A DNA stretch of 59,884 bases. Source: Ophiosphaerella korrae (taxonomy: Eukaryota; Ascomycota; Dothideomycetes; Pleosporales; Phaeosphaeriaceae). Position numbers and translations under genes: made by a program. Each line of letters begins with the position of its first letter. Position 1 is the stretch's first letter. Shown one piece after another: positions 47,040 through 59,455 of this stretch. The notes beneath the pieces were generated by a model that searched no databases, had not been told where the DNA came from, and saw only the letters and a program-made list of their open reading frames with translations. The DNA lies in contig JALNQF010000253.1 in assembly GCA_028456385.1 (NCBI GenBank), forward strand, positions 1 through 59,884, read 5' to 3'.

Positions 47040-50000
47040 TAAAGTATAGAGTAATTAATATCTTACTAAGTATATAGCGTATATATAGTGTAGCTTTAGG
47101 CTTAGAGTTAAAAATAAAGCTTTAAGTTATTCTAGACCTTTAAGTAGATATTAGTCTTATTAGTTAGTAGACTATAGTAGAAATAGGACTAAAACTAATT
47201 TAAGACGCTAAGCTCTTTAAACTAAGCTAGATAGGAGAGTAAAAGTAGAACACCTATACTACTTATAAGCTTTAGGTGCACCTTACTAATAATAATAAAG
47301 TAATACGTAGGTCTAAGATTATAGTATATAGAGTAAATAAAGAGGAAGTAGTACTCTTTCTTAGAAATCTTTTTCTTAAACAAAAAGAGATATAACTTAA
47401 CTATAGATTGCAAATATAGTATTAAAGATATACTTCTATTACCTAAGTATAGTTATGTATAACTAAAGAATTTATAAAGAACCTAAGAGAAACGTAAGTA
47501 AAACTATACCTACTAAGAGTACTTAAGACTAATATAATTAACTTAGAATATAATATACGTATTTACGCTACACCTATAGCGTAAGAGTTACGTATTCTAG
47601 ACACTTTATTAGAATACTATAACGTATTTAATAACGTTACTATATAGATACTACTCTACCTAAAGAACTCTAATTACGTAATCCTATTAATAGAGAGAAA
47701 AGAACTTCTCTATAAGCTACTCTATAATCTTTCTATATATAAGCTTAAAGTGCTTTACGTATATATAGAGGATACGCTCTATAAAGGCTAGATACGTTAT
47801 AGTAATAGTTTAGTAGAGGTACCTATCTTTTTTATTCTAAAGAAAGATAGAGCTCTATACCTCTATATTAACTACTATAGCCTAAACTTAGTTATAGTAA
47901 AAGATTAGTGCCTACTCCTACTAATTAGAGAGACGCTAGACTACTTATTAGGCGTATAATACTATACTACCTTAGATCTTAAAGATACCTACTATAGGAT
48001 TAGAATTAAATTAGAAGATAAGTAGAAAACTACTTTCTATACTTGTTATAGGTATTTTAAATACCTAGTAATACTTTTTAAGCTAACTAACGCCCCTACT
48101 AGTTTTTAAGTATATATTAACAAGGTACTTAGTAGACTCCTAGATTATATCTATATAGTATACCTTAATAATATACTTATATATACTTATAGCGATAACG
48201 TTACACTATACTAGTACGCTATCTACTCTATACTAGTAGCACTAAGAAGAGTAGAACTCTTTATAAACCTAAAGAAATACACCTTTATATCTAATAAAGT
48301 ATATTTTCTAGGCTTTATTATTATAAAGCGTAGTATATATACTAAACCTAAGTGTATTAAGACTATTACGTAATAGCTAGAGCCTATAAGTATTAAAGAA
48401 CTATAGTTATTTCTAGGTTTTATAAACTTCTACTAAAGATATATTAAAGAATATACTTATAAAATAGCCTCTCTTATAAACTTATTAAAAAAGAAGTAAG
48501 AATTTTATTAGCTTAGTATAGTATAAAAGGCTTTTAAATAACTTAAAGTATACTTTATAAGTATACTTATCTTACGCTACTATAACTTAGCGCTACTTAT
48601 TTACTTAGAGATAGATATATTAACCTTTATAATCTCTAAGATCTTGTCCTAACTCTACCTAGATAGGAAATAGTATCTAGTTACTTTTACTTCTAGAAAA
48701 CTACAAGAAGTAGAATTAAACTATAAAATATATAATACTAAACTTCTTACTATTATTTATAGTTTTAAATAGTAGAGATACTACTTTAAAAGTACGTAGT
48801 ATATAATTTAAGTACTTATAGATTATAATAACTTACGCTTAATACGTACTATATATAAGCTAAACCTATACTAAGTACGCTAGGCTATATACTTAGGAGC
48901 TTTTAATTTTAAAGTAAAATACTAAGCTAGTAAGCTAAATCCTATAGATAGCTCTTTAAGAAAATATAACTATAAGTAAAAGAACTTATTACTAGTACGC
49001 TTATTACTTACTCTCTAGGAAAAATTATAACTAGTAAGCTTAGTAGCTAGAGTAAGAATAACTAGTAGAGTAAGAAGATCTATAACTAAGCTAAGCTTAG
49101 AAAGCGTATATAAGATATATAGTACTAGAGACTATAGTACTAAAAGGACTCCTACTACTAGCGCTATAGAATATATACTATACGTGCTACGCTTAATAGC
49201 TAGAGAGTTAGTTAGTAGTTATAAGGGAGTTATCTCTTATATCTTTTATTTTCGTACTAATATTAGTAAGTTTATAACTTACTAATATTACAAACTTACT
49301 AATATTATAAAACTTACTAATATATTAGTAAGTTTATAACTTACTAACATTGTAAACTTACTAATATTACGAACTTACTAATATTTAACTACCTTTCTAC
49401 TTTTAGTTAGCGCTTAGTAAGCTACTAGGTATATATACCTAGTACTTACTTAGATAGCTTTATCTACTATTTACTCTTTTTAGTTAATTGTTAAAACTAC
49501 CTTATTAAGTTATCTTGTATAAAGTCTACCTTATAGTAGTAAACCTATATTAGTAGAGTCTAAAGCCTTTTTAATAACTTTATATAGACTATAGTAAAAG
49601 GACGCCTTTATATAAGTATAAGTAAAGAGTTTAATAAAAGTTAAAAGTACTTAATATAGTAGTAGAGCGTAAGTATAGTACTTAGATAATAAAGAAGTCC
49701 TAAGATATAAAGGTAGAGTGTACGTTCTAGAAGAACCTACTATTAGGTAAGAAATTCTACTCTAGTATTATAACTTATATATAGCTAGCTACTTTAGCGT
49801 ATATAGAATACTTAAGCTAATTATAAGATACTATTACTAGCTATTAATAGAGTAAGACGTTTAGGAATATATAAAGACTTACGCAATATACTAGTAAAGT
49901 AAAGCGCTAAAGTATAAGTAGTATAGAGAATTATCTCTTTTACTAATCCTAAGTAATATCTTTAAAGAAGTCTCTCTAGACTTTATTATAGGCCTCCTAC

Positions 50001-51030
50001 CTTTAAAGGATAGCTTAGGGTATATATATTATATAATACTAGTAATAGTAGACTACTTATCTAAGATAGCTATCTATATCCTAGTACTTAAAAAGTAGGA
50101 CGCGTAATAGTTTATAGAAGTATACTTTAATAATATTATCTTAAACTATAAGATATAAAAAGGTATTATATTAGACTAAGAGTTAATCTTTACTTTAAAA
50201 TTTTAGGTAGAAATATACTACTAACTATAGGTAAAGCGTAGGCTAAGTATAGCTTTCTACCTATAGACTAATAGGTAAACTAAATAATAAAATTAGACTC
50301 TAGAATAGTATTTAAGAATCTTTATAATAAAGAATTAAGATAATTAAGTTACTTTACTAAAAATAGTATAATTTGTATACAATAACTTAATTTATAAAAG
50401 AATAAAGATAATACCTTTTTACGCTATACTAGGTAAATACCTAATCTTTATATACTTACCTAAAGATAGTAAGTTAGAAGAAGAGGTACTAGATACTATT
50501 TAAAGAGTAAAGTATATATATAGTATATAAGTAATACTTATAGAGTTTCTATAGAAAGTATAAGTATATTAAGTATAGTACTATAATAATAAATATAAAC
50601 TAGAAGTCTTTAGAAAAAGAGAGCTAGTCTTACTAAGTATAAAGAACTTAAGCTTTACTTACTAACTATATAAGAAGCTATTAGATAAGTTTATTAGACT
50701 ATTTTAAGTATAAGACGTAGTAAGAACGTAGGTATACTACTTACTACTACTACTTTACTATTATATTTATAATATATTTTATATTTCTCTCTTTAAGAGA
50801 TAGAAATCTTAATTAGGTATAAAAGATAATACCTAGCTACCTAAAGTAATAGAGAAAAGAAAAAAAGTATAAGAAGTTAAAAGAATCCTAAAGAAATGTA
50901 AAAAGAAAAGATAACTAGAGTATCTTCTTAGATAGAAAAAATATAATAAATCCTAGGATATATAGACTCTTACTATAGATTTTAAAGATATAGATAAACT
51001 ACTTAAAGATTTTAATTTAGCTTAAAGTAC
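47040..51030 (+). pseudogene. Pol of element F with C-terminal chromodomain
   Basis: Protease region poorly readable. Reverse transcriptase 47810-48420: LDLKDTYYRIRI, FKLTNAPTSF and the YLDD box as YLNN (48161-48172), then LGFIIIKRSI. RNase H follows; between RNase H and integrase sits a cluster of short hairpin repeats (49256-49386). Integrase 49750-50420: VSLDFIIGLLPLKD, ILVIVDYLSKIAIYI, then a YLRIFIIK block. A chromodomain lies at about 50850-50970 (EVKRILKK..LEYL..W..YNKSWD). Stops are TAG/TAA throughout. Confidence 0.87.
49256..49386. repeat. Cluster of short direct and inverted repeats in pol of F
   Basis: Six to seven copies of a unit close to ACTTACTAATATTAT, some inverted. One pair forms TAATATTAGTAAGTT - TATA - AACTTACTAATATTA, a long perfect inverted repeat with a 4-base loop. 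The TTACTAATATT core persists while the joints vary. Confidence 0.8.
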
Positions 51031-51258
51031 TTTATAATTAAAACGTACGTAAAAAATATAATTTATATACTTAAAACGCACTTATAGAGTAAATAGCGTA
51101 ATCTAACTTTTAGCTCTATAGCTAAGTATCTATATATATAAAAAACAAATAATTATACTATAAACTATTTCTTCTCTACTTATTAGATAAGCCTAAACTA
51201 CTTTCTACTTATATCTTAATTACTTTTTAAAAGTAAAACGTCTTAACCTTTTACTTTA

Positions 51259-51415
51259 TCTTTTTTTTCTTCTTTTTCTTCTTTTTCTTCTTCTTCTTCT
51301 TTTTCTTCTTCTTCCTCTTTTACTTCTTCTTCTTCTACTACCTCTTTTTTACTCCTATTCTCTTCTTCTTCTTCTTTTTTACTACTATTCTTATTATTAT
51401 CTTCTTTATTATTAA
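51259..51415. repeat. Polypyrimidine (TTC/CTT) tract
   Basis: Nearly pure C/T on the plus strand, TTCTTC-type triplets with TTTTT breaks, located after the chromodomain end of F. Possibly a length-variable microsatellite. Confidence 0.85.
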
Positions 51416-52430
51416 CTTATTCTATAGAAAAGTAGCTATAGTAAGCTTAAAAAGTAGTTAGTATATACTATATAAGCGTAGTATAGGTAAATATATAATA
51501 TAGTAAAGGTAGCCTAAAATCTCTATTAATACCTTAACTAAACCCTACTACTAAGCTATAAGGCTACGCTATTTAGTTAAAATAAGCTCTAAAAATTAAG
51601 GTATAGTTATAAGTATTTAAGTAGGTACTCTTAAAGGAGTACTACTATAAGTAGTAAGGTGCTTATAGTTTAATAGCTCTAAGTTAAAGGTGCGCTAAGT
51701 ATAAGTAAGCTTAATACTAGTATAGCGTACCTCTAAGTTAGTCTTAAGAGTACTAGTATTAGATATAGTAGTATTATACGTATTACAAAGCTTATAAAGA
51801 TAATTAACGTACTTATTAAGTATAAGAGGTACCTATTTATATTAGTTAAAGTGTATATAAAGAGTATATATTATAGTTACTAAGGTATAGCTACTATAAT
51901 TACTAGAGGAATAATACTAGTAGTAACATTCTTCTAGCTTATTATATACTTCTTTCTAGTTAATAATACTTTAAGTATAGCGTAGGTAAGTAGTATATAA
52001 AGTATTATAGTTAGTGTGCTTAGTGTCTATACTCTACTTAAAAGGCTAAGCTTAATAGATATTACTTTTCTTAATAAACTTTAGGCGAGGATAGTAAACT
52101 ATAGTAATAATTACTAAATATATACTATATATACGTTAAGTATACACTATAGTTAATAAGAAGATAAGTAAAATAATTATAAAAGAAAAATATTTTTTAT
52201 ATAAGGTCTACTAAGAGTAAACGTAATTACGTAAGTAATAATCTTTTACTTATTATTAAAATATAAATAGAATATTATATACAAGTATAATAATAATAAT
52301 ACGCCTAACGCGTAGGTATAGCGCGTAAGGTACGTAAATACTCTTTTCTCTATTTTCCTAAAGGTTTAGAGTTTTTATTAAGGTTATACTTTAAGGAGCT
52401 AGTAAAGATACTAGCTAGAAGAGGAGGCTC
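51416..52430. other. 3' non-pol region of element F
   Basis: About 1 kb between the polypyrimidine tract and the 3' LTR. Both strands can be read fairly openly if TAG is ignored, but no domain is recognised. It corresponds in position to the antisense candidates of A, B and D without clear similarity. Confidence 0.4.
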
Positions 52431-52660
52431 TATAATAAGAGTTTATTAAATACTTAAGACTTTTATAAACTCTAGTATAAGTTAAAAGTAAAGCTAATAT
52501 ACTAAAGATTATAATATTATATAGTTATAATCTAAAGTAAAACTAGTATACTATATAGGTATATAAAAGGCTTAATACTTATAAAGAGAGTAAAGTAAGT
52601 ATTATTTTCTTTTAGATACTATTAGTACTATTAAATACTATCTATTATCTCTTTACTATC
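52431..52660 (+). repeat. 3' LTR of element F, first piece
   Basis: Matches 45628 onward until CTTTACTATC, where element G begins. Confidence 0.9.
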
Positions 52661-52856
52661 TATTGTAAGTACGTACGTATAAGCGTAGCTTAGTACTTAG
52701 CTTAGTATAAGCGAGCCTATTAGAGCTCTCTATAGTATAAGTATATACTACTACTTTAGCTCTATATAAGTATATTAGCTAGTTTAAGTAGAGCTCTCTA
52801 TTAATAATAGATCTATTAATTACTTTCTAACTACGTATACTTTATAGCTTATAATA
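52661..52856 (+). repeat. 5' LTR of element G
   Basis: 196 bp; contains GCGTAGCTTAGTACTTAGCT and AGAGCTCTC palindromic bits. Confidence 0.88.
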
Positions 52857-52929
52857 GTTATAAGCCTAGTTTACGTAATCTTCTTTACGTATTACGTTAA
52901 GTAAAGTAACTAGCTATAGTAGTAATCTA

Positions 52930-53470
52930 TTCCTAATTCTTTATTGTACGTATAGAGGTAGCCTTATAATAATAGCTTAATATTAGCTTGTTAATAGCTT
53001 ATAGCTTAGAGGTACCTTCTATTATTAATAGTACGTATTATAGAAGTAGTTATTAATTGTTAGTATAGTAGCCCTCTATTAAAAGCTTATAGGTAGCCCT
53101 CTAATTATTAGCTTATTATAAGTACGTATTATAGAGGTAGCTATCTATTAATAGCTTAATTATTAGCTTGTTATAAGTACGTATTACGAGTACATATTAT
53201 AATAGCTACTCTCTAATAACAACTTGTTAGCTTATTAGTAGTATATATTATAAAGGTAGCCCTCTATTATTAGCTCGTTGTTAGCTTATACTAGTAGCTT
53301 ATACTAGTAGCTTGTATTAGTAGTATAAATTAAGTAGAGGTAGCACTCTAATAATAGCTTGTTAGTAGTATTAGTAGTACGTATCGTTAGCCTATCGTTA
53401 ACTCGTTATTAGCTTGTATTATTAGCCTATATTAGTAGTACTCTATCGCTAGCTTATTAGTAGCTTATAT
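52930..53470 (+). repeat. Degenerate tandem repeats in the leader of G
   Basis: Irregular alternation of GTACGTATTATAGAGGTAG, CCCTCTATTATTAGC and TTAGCTTGTTAG blocks, with unit length around 55-65 bp. It looks like an expanded minisatellite; too degraded to count exactly. Confidence 0.65.
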
Positions 53471-54735
53471 TGCGCACTTAAATACTATAGACTTAATAGC
53501 TACTCTACTTAAGAGCGTACACCTCCTTAATAGTAAATTGTTTATACTATAGTACGCCTAGCTAAAATACTATATAAAAGCTAGAAGTATATAGGAAAAG
53601 ATAGATCTAGACACTCTTCTATACGTTATTAATAAGCTAGCTACTCTTAATAATAAAGATAAAGATAAAGACGCTCTTAAAGTTTATATAATAAGACTCT
53701 CTATATACTAGAAGCTAGTAGTAAAGATATAAGTAGTTTAGAACTAAGTATATATAATAGTTAACTTATAGAGGCTTAAGCTTATAGTTCTATAAGCTAC
53801 TAATTTATTACTTTAAGTACTACTTAAAGAGCTTAAATTAGACTTCTACTTAAACGTAGATAACTAAAAGGAGTAAGTAAGAGATACCTACTATAAGGCT
53901 ACGTATAAGCCTTAATCTAGTAAAGCTTAGTTACTAGAAATATAGATACTTAACTAGACTTATACGTACGTAAACGTAGAGCTCTTAGAGCTTAAGAAAG
54001 TAAAGGGCGTACTCTTAATTAAGGACTTCTTACGTATAGTAGTAAAGTACGAGCTAGAATAAGCTTAAAGAGAGATAGATACTTTAGTACAACTTAGAGT
54101 AGCCCTTTAATATATACTTATTAAATACTCTTACTAGTTCTCTTAGCTTATACGTATAAAGGAGAGCTAGTATAGTATAAGTATATATACTATACTAAGA
54201 GCTATTTAGTAGTACTTATACTTATACTAGAATTAATTTAAGTATAAGTAGAAACTAGTAGAGTATAGACGCCTATAAGAAGCTTTATAAAAGCGTAGTA
54301 ATCTATAAAGTATAAAGGAAATTAAGGAGTACTTCTAAACTAAGTAATATTAAGCTCTACGCGCTAAGCTTACTAAAAAAGGTTTAATCCTAAGAGGTAA
54401 GGGTCTATAGTACTCTAGTACGTTAATAGCGTAAAATAGCTATACACTTAGTAAAAAAGTTTTAGAAGAGTATAGCTCTATTTAGCTACCTATCTTAAGT
54501 TTAGTAGCTTAGTAAGTTAAAAGCGCTATAATATTTCTACACTCTATTTAAAGATTTAAGCTACGTATCTCTAGATTAATTACCTAAGTACGTACTAAGA
54601 GCTACGATTCTATTTAAGCTTTAAAAAGCTTAGCCTATCTTTTACCTTATATACTTACGTTTATAGTAAGCCTTACTAGCTCCTAACGTACTAAGAGGCG
54701 TAGTAATAGCCCTTTGTATTTCCTTTTTATTAATT
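53470..54735 (+). pseudogene. Gag-like protein of element G
   Basis: One frame (phase of 53487) stays coherent for about 420 codons if TAG/TAA are read as Trp/Gln/Arg remnants: SKLFIL-W-YA, KARSI-W-EKIDLDTLLYVI, LLLQVLLKELKLDFYL, YKATYKP, TYTYVNVELLELKKVKGVL, IKDFLRIVVKYELE. The layout (W-x3-L, KIDPD-like, LLKEL, then KDFL..V) resembles copia-type Gag of filamentous ascomycetes. That assignment rests on memory of the pattern only. No pol follows before the LTR. Confidence 0.55.
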
Positions 54736-54793
54736 AGAGATAGAGCTTAGAGTACTATTAGCCCTCCTTATAAGTTTATTAAGCTAGGAGGTG

Positions 54794-54989
54794 TATTATA
54801 AGTATATATATATAAGCGTAGCTTAGTACTTAGCTTAGTATAAGTAAGCCTATTAGAGCTCTCTATAGTATAAGTATATACTACTACTTTAGCTCTATAT
54901 AAGTATATTAGCTAGTTTAAGTAGAGCTCTCTATTAATAATAGATCTATTAATTACTTTCTAACTACGTATACTTTACAGCTTACAACA
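54794..54989 (+). repeat. 3' LTR of element G
   Basis: 196 bp, almost identical to the 5' copy; preceded by AAGCTAGGAGGTG, a purine-rich tract. Confidence 0.88.
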
Positions 54990-55042
54990 CTATCTCTTAT
55001 AGCCTATAGTAAGTACTATTATCTTCTAGCTACTTCTTAATA
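54990..55042 (+). repeat. 3' LTR of element F, second piece
   Basis: Starts with the repeated CTATC and continues to CTTAATA, completing the LTR. Confidence 0.88.
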
Positions 55043-58000
55043 TATCTACTATTATTAAAATTCTATTATAATTAACTTCTAATATTAGGTCTTTTAACTT
55101 AAGTAACTTTATAATAAAGTCTATTATAATAACTTTCTTAAGATATTCTAGTACTTTAACTAGTTATAGCGTCCTATATAATATATACCTATTATACTTA
55201 TTTTTATAATACTCTATATAATTTTATAGTACTTCTTTTACTAGTTATTTTACTTTAAGTATATAATAGTCTCTTAAGAGCCTATTTTATATTTTTTCTA
55301 TTTTCTAGTATCTATATACTAGTAGTTTATAGAATTATTATTTAAATACTCTTTAAATCTTATTTAGAATATATATTCTTTTATAGGTTTTTATAAATCT
55401 ATTTTAGGTTTCTAATTTCTTTATTTTTTTAGAAGCTTTTACTATCTTTTCTTAAATCTATTTATTTACCTTACTACTTTTTCTCTTAAGTATTATAGCT
55501 ATCCTAGGTTTATTTAGGACTAAGTTATTATTTTTATTCTTAACTAGAACTATACTAGTAGTATTTACTTCTTCTTGTAAATCTTATCTTTTACTTAGAG
55601 TATCTACTAACTAGTTATCTTTTTCTTTTATATATATAACCTTAAATTTAAATATTAATAAGAATTCCTACTATCTTATATAGTGTTATAATAAGTCCTT
55701 ATTTATTATAAATCTTATAAGATTCTAATAGTCTATATAAACCTTTATTTTATATTTTACTCTTTATAAGTATATTTTCTATTATTTAAATACTTTATAG
55801 ATTACTAGTATTTCTTTATTATAGATTAGGTAGTTAAGCTCTACTAGCTTTATTTTCTTAGAGAAATATTTAACTAGGTATTCTTACTTAGTTTTCTAGT
55901 CTTCTTGTATTAGTACTATTTTATAGACTAAGTTAGATACGTCTATTTTTACTATTACTAGTAGTTCTAAGTTATATATTCTAATAACTAAGTTTTCTAT
56001 AAACTTATTTTTAATCTATTTAAATAGTATATCTTTTTTTATAAGTTTAGTTAATAGTTCTATATACTTAGACTATTTTACTATTAGCTTTCTATAAAAG
56101 TTTACTAGCTTATAAAACTATTATACTTCTTATAGGTTTTTTAGTATTAGCTATTCCTTAATTAATTTAATCTTTTCTAGATTAATTTTAATTTTTCCTA
56201 GTTCTATAATAAATCTAAAGAAGATTTTTTTTTATATAGAACTTGTATTTTCTTATCTTAAGAAATAGTTTACTTTCTACTAGCTTTTCTAGTATCTTAT
56301 ATATATATTATACGTATTCTTCTTCTAATTCTAAAAATATAAGGATATTATCTAAGTATATAAACGTAAATATATCTAAGTACTTTCTTAGTACTATATT
56401 AATCTTTTCTTAAAATACTACTAGTATATTTATTAATCTAAATAGTATAACTATATATTTAAATAGTCTATACTATATTCTAAATACTATTTTCTATTTA
56501 TTACTTTCTTTAAGTCTAATCTAGTAGTAAGTATTCTATATATCTAGCTTTATAAAGATCTTTACTCTTTATAGCCTATTTTATATTTTATCTATATATA
56601 CTAAGGAGTATTAGTTTTTATTTATAATTACGTTAGTTTTTCTAAAGTTTATATAAGGTCTCTTATTATCTATTCTTTTTTTATCTTTAAATATAAGTCT
56701 ATATACTACTAAGGATTTAGAATCTTATATCTATCTTTTTTTTAGCGCGTTTTATATAAATACTTACTTAATTTTAGACTTTTCTTTAGTCTTTTAGTAG
56801 ACTAGGCTCTAACCTATATTTTTTTATTGTTTTAGTTCTATTACTTAGTCTTATAGTTAATATTCTAGTAGGTAATCTTTAGGCTCTATAAGCTATTTTT
56901 CTTATTTCTTGTATTTATCTAGGAATTCTCTTTTATACGTATTTATATTAGCTTTTAATATATCTTGTTTAATGTAATTAATTTTCTTTATTCTTTAATT
57001 AATTCTTAGATTAGCTATCTATAACTATAGTATCTTTAGAATTATATCTTATTTATTATTAATTGTTATTATATCTATAACTATATTTTTAATCTTTAAC
57101 TCTTCTATTTCTAATATAAAGAGTACTATCTTAAACTTTATAAGTTCTTAGAATAGTTTTCTTTTAATTATACTTTGTTATTAAAAGTATTTCTTTATTA
57201 TATAACGTATTCTTTAATTTTTTATAAACTTCTTAGATATAAAGTTTCTTATAGCTTTACTATTAATTATTATTTATACCTTTTTTTTTTATAGTATACC
57301 TATTTTTATAATATATAAGCCTCTTATACTTTTTAGCTATTCTTACTTAGGTAGTCTTGTAAATTATCTATTTTTCTAGAGCTATTACTCTACTTTAAGT
57401 TTATAATCTTTATATTTTAGATATTTATTATACGTATATTTATACTATAGTCTTCCTAAGATATATTTTTTAGATAGTTTTATTTTTAGCTTTACTACTA
57501 TATATCTTTCTTCTAGTATTTTCTCTTATCCTATAATATTTTCTACTAGAATTACTTTTATATAGTTATATCCTTTTCTTCTTATTAGCTATATATAGTT
57601 TCTTACTTTAGGTTCTTTATATATAATGTAATTTATATTTAGGTATAATATCTATAATATTTTAAAATATACTAGATAGTTTAGATTTATTCTTTTATTA
57701 TCTCCTTCCTAGTATTTATCTTTACTAGGTCTTTTTTCTATTAAGATATAGTATACTACTAGTATCTTTAGTATATAGGCTTTATTAATCTATTACGTTT
57801 TTTTTATAAAGTACTACTACTCTCTTTATATAAGTATTCTTCTTACTATAACTATATATTATTCTATCTATTATTTAAATATTATAAACTTTATTACCTT
57901 AAAACTATATATTTTCTAGTCTTTATACGCTTCTTCTATACTTATAACTAGTAAGTATTTTTAAATAAATAACTATTATTTATTTTATTTTACTATATCT

Positions 58001-59455
58001 ATTATTATATAGCTATTATAACTATATATATCTAACTAGGTATACTTTATACTTCTTATATTAACTTATCTCTTATTACTTTATAGTTCTTTAGATATAA
58101 CTATAGTAGTCTTTTTATCTTCTACTAGTCTTTTAGTAAGAATTAATAGTAAGAGTCTTTCTTTTCTAAATCTTCTATTAGTAAGTCTATTATATAGGTT
58201 ATTTCTTCTAACTATACTTTTATTTACTCTTTTTTTATTACTACTACTCTTTATTTTTTATATAAAAACTATCTTACTCTTTACTTACTTAAGAAGTATA
58301 TATAGTAGTTATTATTATAATAAAAAGTCTAGTAAAGTATTATATATTATTACTCTTTTATTACTACTACTTTTTCTTAAAGTTTAGCTTATACTTTAGG
58401 TACTTCTTTCTTTCTATCTTTAGTTATCTTTAACTAAGTTTCTTTCTTTAAGTCTTTACTTCTATAGTCTTTTATAAAGTATCTTAGTTTCTTATCTTTA
58501 TAATATATAATATCTTTTTTTTTAACTAATAATCTTTTATATAGTAGCCTTTCTTACTATAATTAAAGTATATAATATATTTATTCTTCTTTTTCTTCTT
58601 ATCCTTATTTGTATTAAAGATTATAGGGTCCTTACTATTATAGTATTTAGGTTATCCTCTATATTTATTTATTTTCTATTCTAAGAGGTTATTATTAATT
58701 TATATTACCTATTACTTTAGGGCTTTTAATATTCTTAGTTTTTCTATCTAAATTATTTTGTATTAGATTTTTAGTTTTAGTCCTTATTTAAATTATAATA
58801 TTAGAGATAGCTTATTTTATTTAATATTTTATAATAGTTATTTAAACTATAATATATATTCTAGAATACTTTTATATTATATAAGTTTCTTAAGCTTTTT
58901 TTTAGCTTATTAAGTAATATCTATATCTCTAAATACTACTCTTATTTGTCTTGTAAAGTATTTATAACTTCTAAAAATAGCTTTTATTTTATTTTTCTAT
59001 ATTCTTAGAGCGTATATTCTATAGTCTATCTAGTAAAGTTTAAACTATCTTATTATATCTTCTTTAAAGTATATTCTTATATATATTACCTTCTTATCTT
59101 CTCTATTAAAGTATAGTACTTATATATCTATCTAGAGTTATACTAATACTATAAAGAGTCTTAGTTTCTTTTATATTCTATTAAACTTTTTAAGTATAGG
59201 TATCTTAGGTAGTTTTTTTATTATACTTATCTCTAGCTTCTAAGTAATTTATTCTATTTAGTTCTATCCTACTATAATAGCTTTAACCTAAGCTTTATTT
59301 TAGTTAGCGTATTCTTTTAGTTCTTTATTCTACGTTTCTAAGGTATCTATTACTAACTTTATATCTTCTTTCTTAAAGATTAAAGTATTTAAGTAATCTT
59401 TAATTACTACCTATATAGTATTATCTAACTTATAACTTATTAGATAAGTTACACG
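55043..59455 (-). pseudogene. Gag, protease, reverse transcriptase and integrase start of element D
   Basis: On the minus strand gag begins near 59450 and matches B's gag (KLDN-like start, DYLNTLIFKKEDIK). Knuckles lie near 58450-58570, protease near 57050-57200, reverse transcriptase with YLDN at 56347-56358 and ILIFLELEEEY next to it, then RNase H and integrase to 55043. Unlike fragment C the reverse-transcriptase box is present. Stops are TAG/TAA. Confidence 0.85.

Larger units (their letters stand above)
52661..54989 (+). mobile_element. Small non-autonomous LTR element G in the 3' LTR of F
   Basis: 2,329 bp with two LTRs of 196 bp (TATTGTAAGTACG.. to ..TTACAACA) and target duplicate CTATC at 52656-52660 and 54990-54994. 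The interior has a repeat-rich leader and one Gag-like gene; no protease, integrase or reverse transcriptase is visible. It is the youngest layer in the stack and is less mutated at its 3' end (CA kept). It probably depends on a full-length, perhaps copia-type, partner. Confidence 0.85.
45628..55042 (+). mobile_element. Ty3/gypsy chromovirus F, nested in D
   Basis: Left LTR begins TGTAATAAAAGTTTATT; the right LTR begins TATAATAAGAGTTTATT at 52431. Target duplicate TATCT lies at 45623-45627 and 55043-55047. Gag, Pol and chromodomain are in plus orientation. F belongs to a different lineage from A-D (LTR of 278 bp, other gag). A purine tract (AGAAGAGGAGGCTC) precedes the 3' LTR. The 3' LTR is itself split by element G. 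Confidence 0.92.
43770..59455 (-). mobile_element. Gypsy element D, minus strand, interrupted by F, 5' end missing
   Basis: The 3' LTR is at 43770-44219 and is of the same family as A's LTR. Minus-strand integrase runs 44220-45622, stops at element F and resumes at 55043 in perfect register, then RNase H, reverse transcriptase, protease and gag up to 59455. There the sequence changes about 130 bases before the expected 5' LTR, so the 5' end has been lost or lies beyond another insertion. It sits inside fragment C, hence is younger than C. Confidence 0.85.

Noticed and set aside
47222..47413. A 63-residue minus-strand gene
   Set aside because: Lies within gag-pol of F on the opposite strand, A+T-driven, no recurring counterpart in other elements.
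49256..49386. CRISPR-like array
   Set aside because: Units are contiguous, partly inverted and without spacers, in a fungal retrotransposon.
52930..53470. Centromere or telomere-type satellite
   Set aside because: Short, degenerate and confined to the leader of element G.
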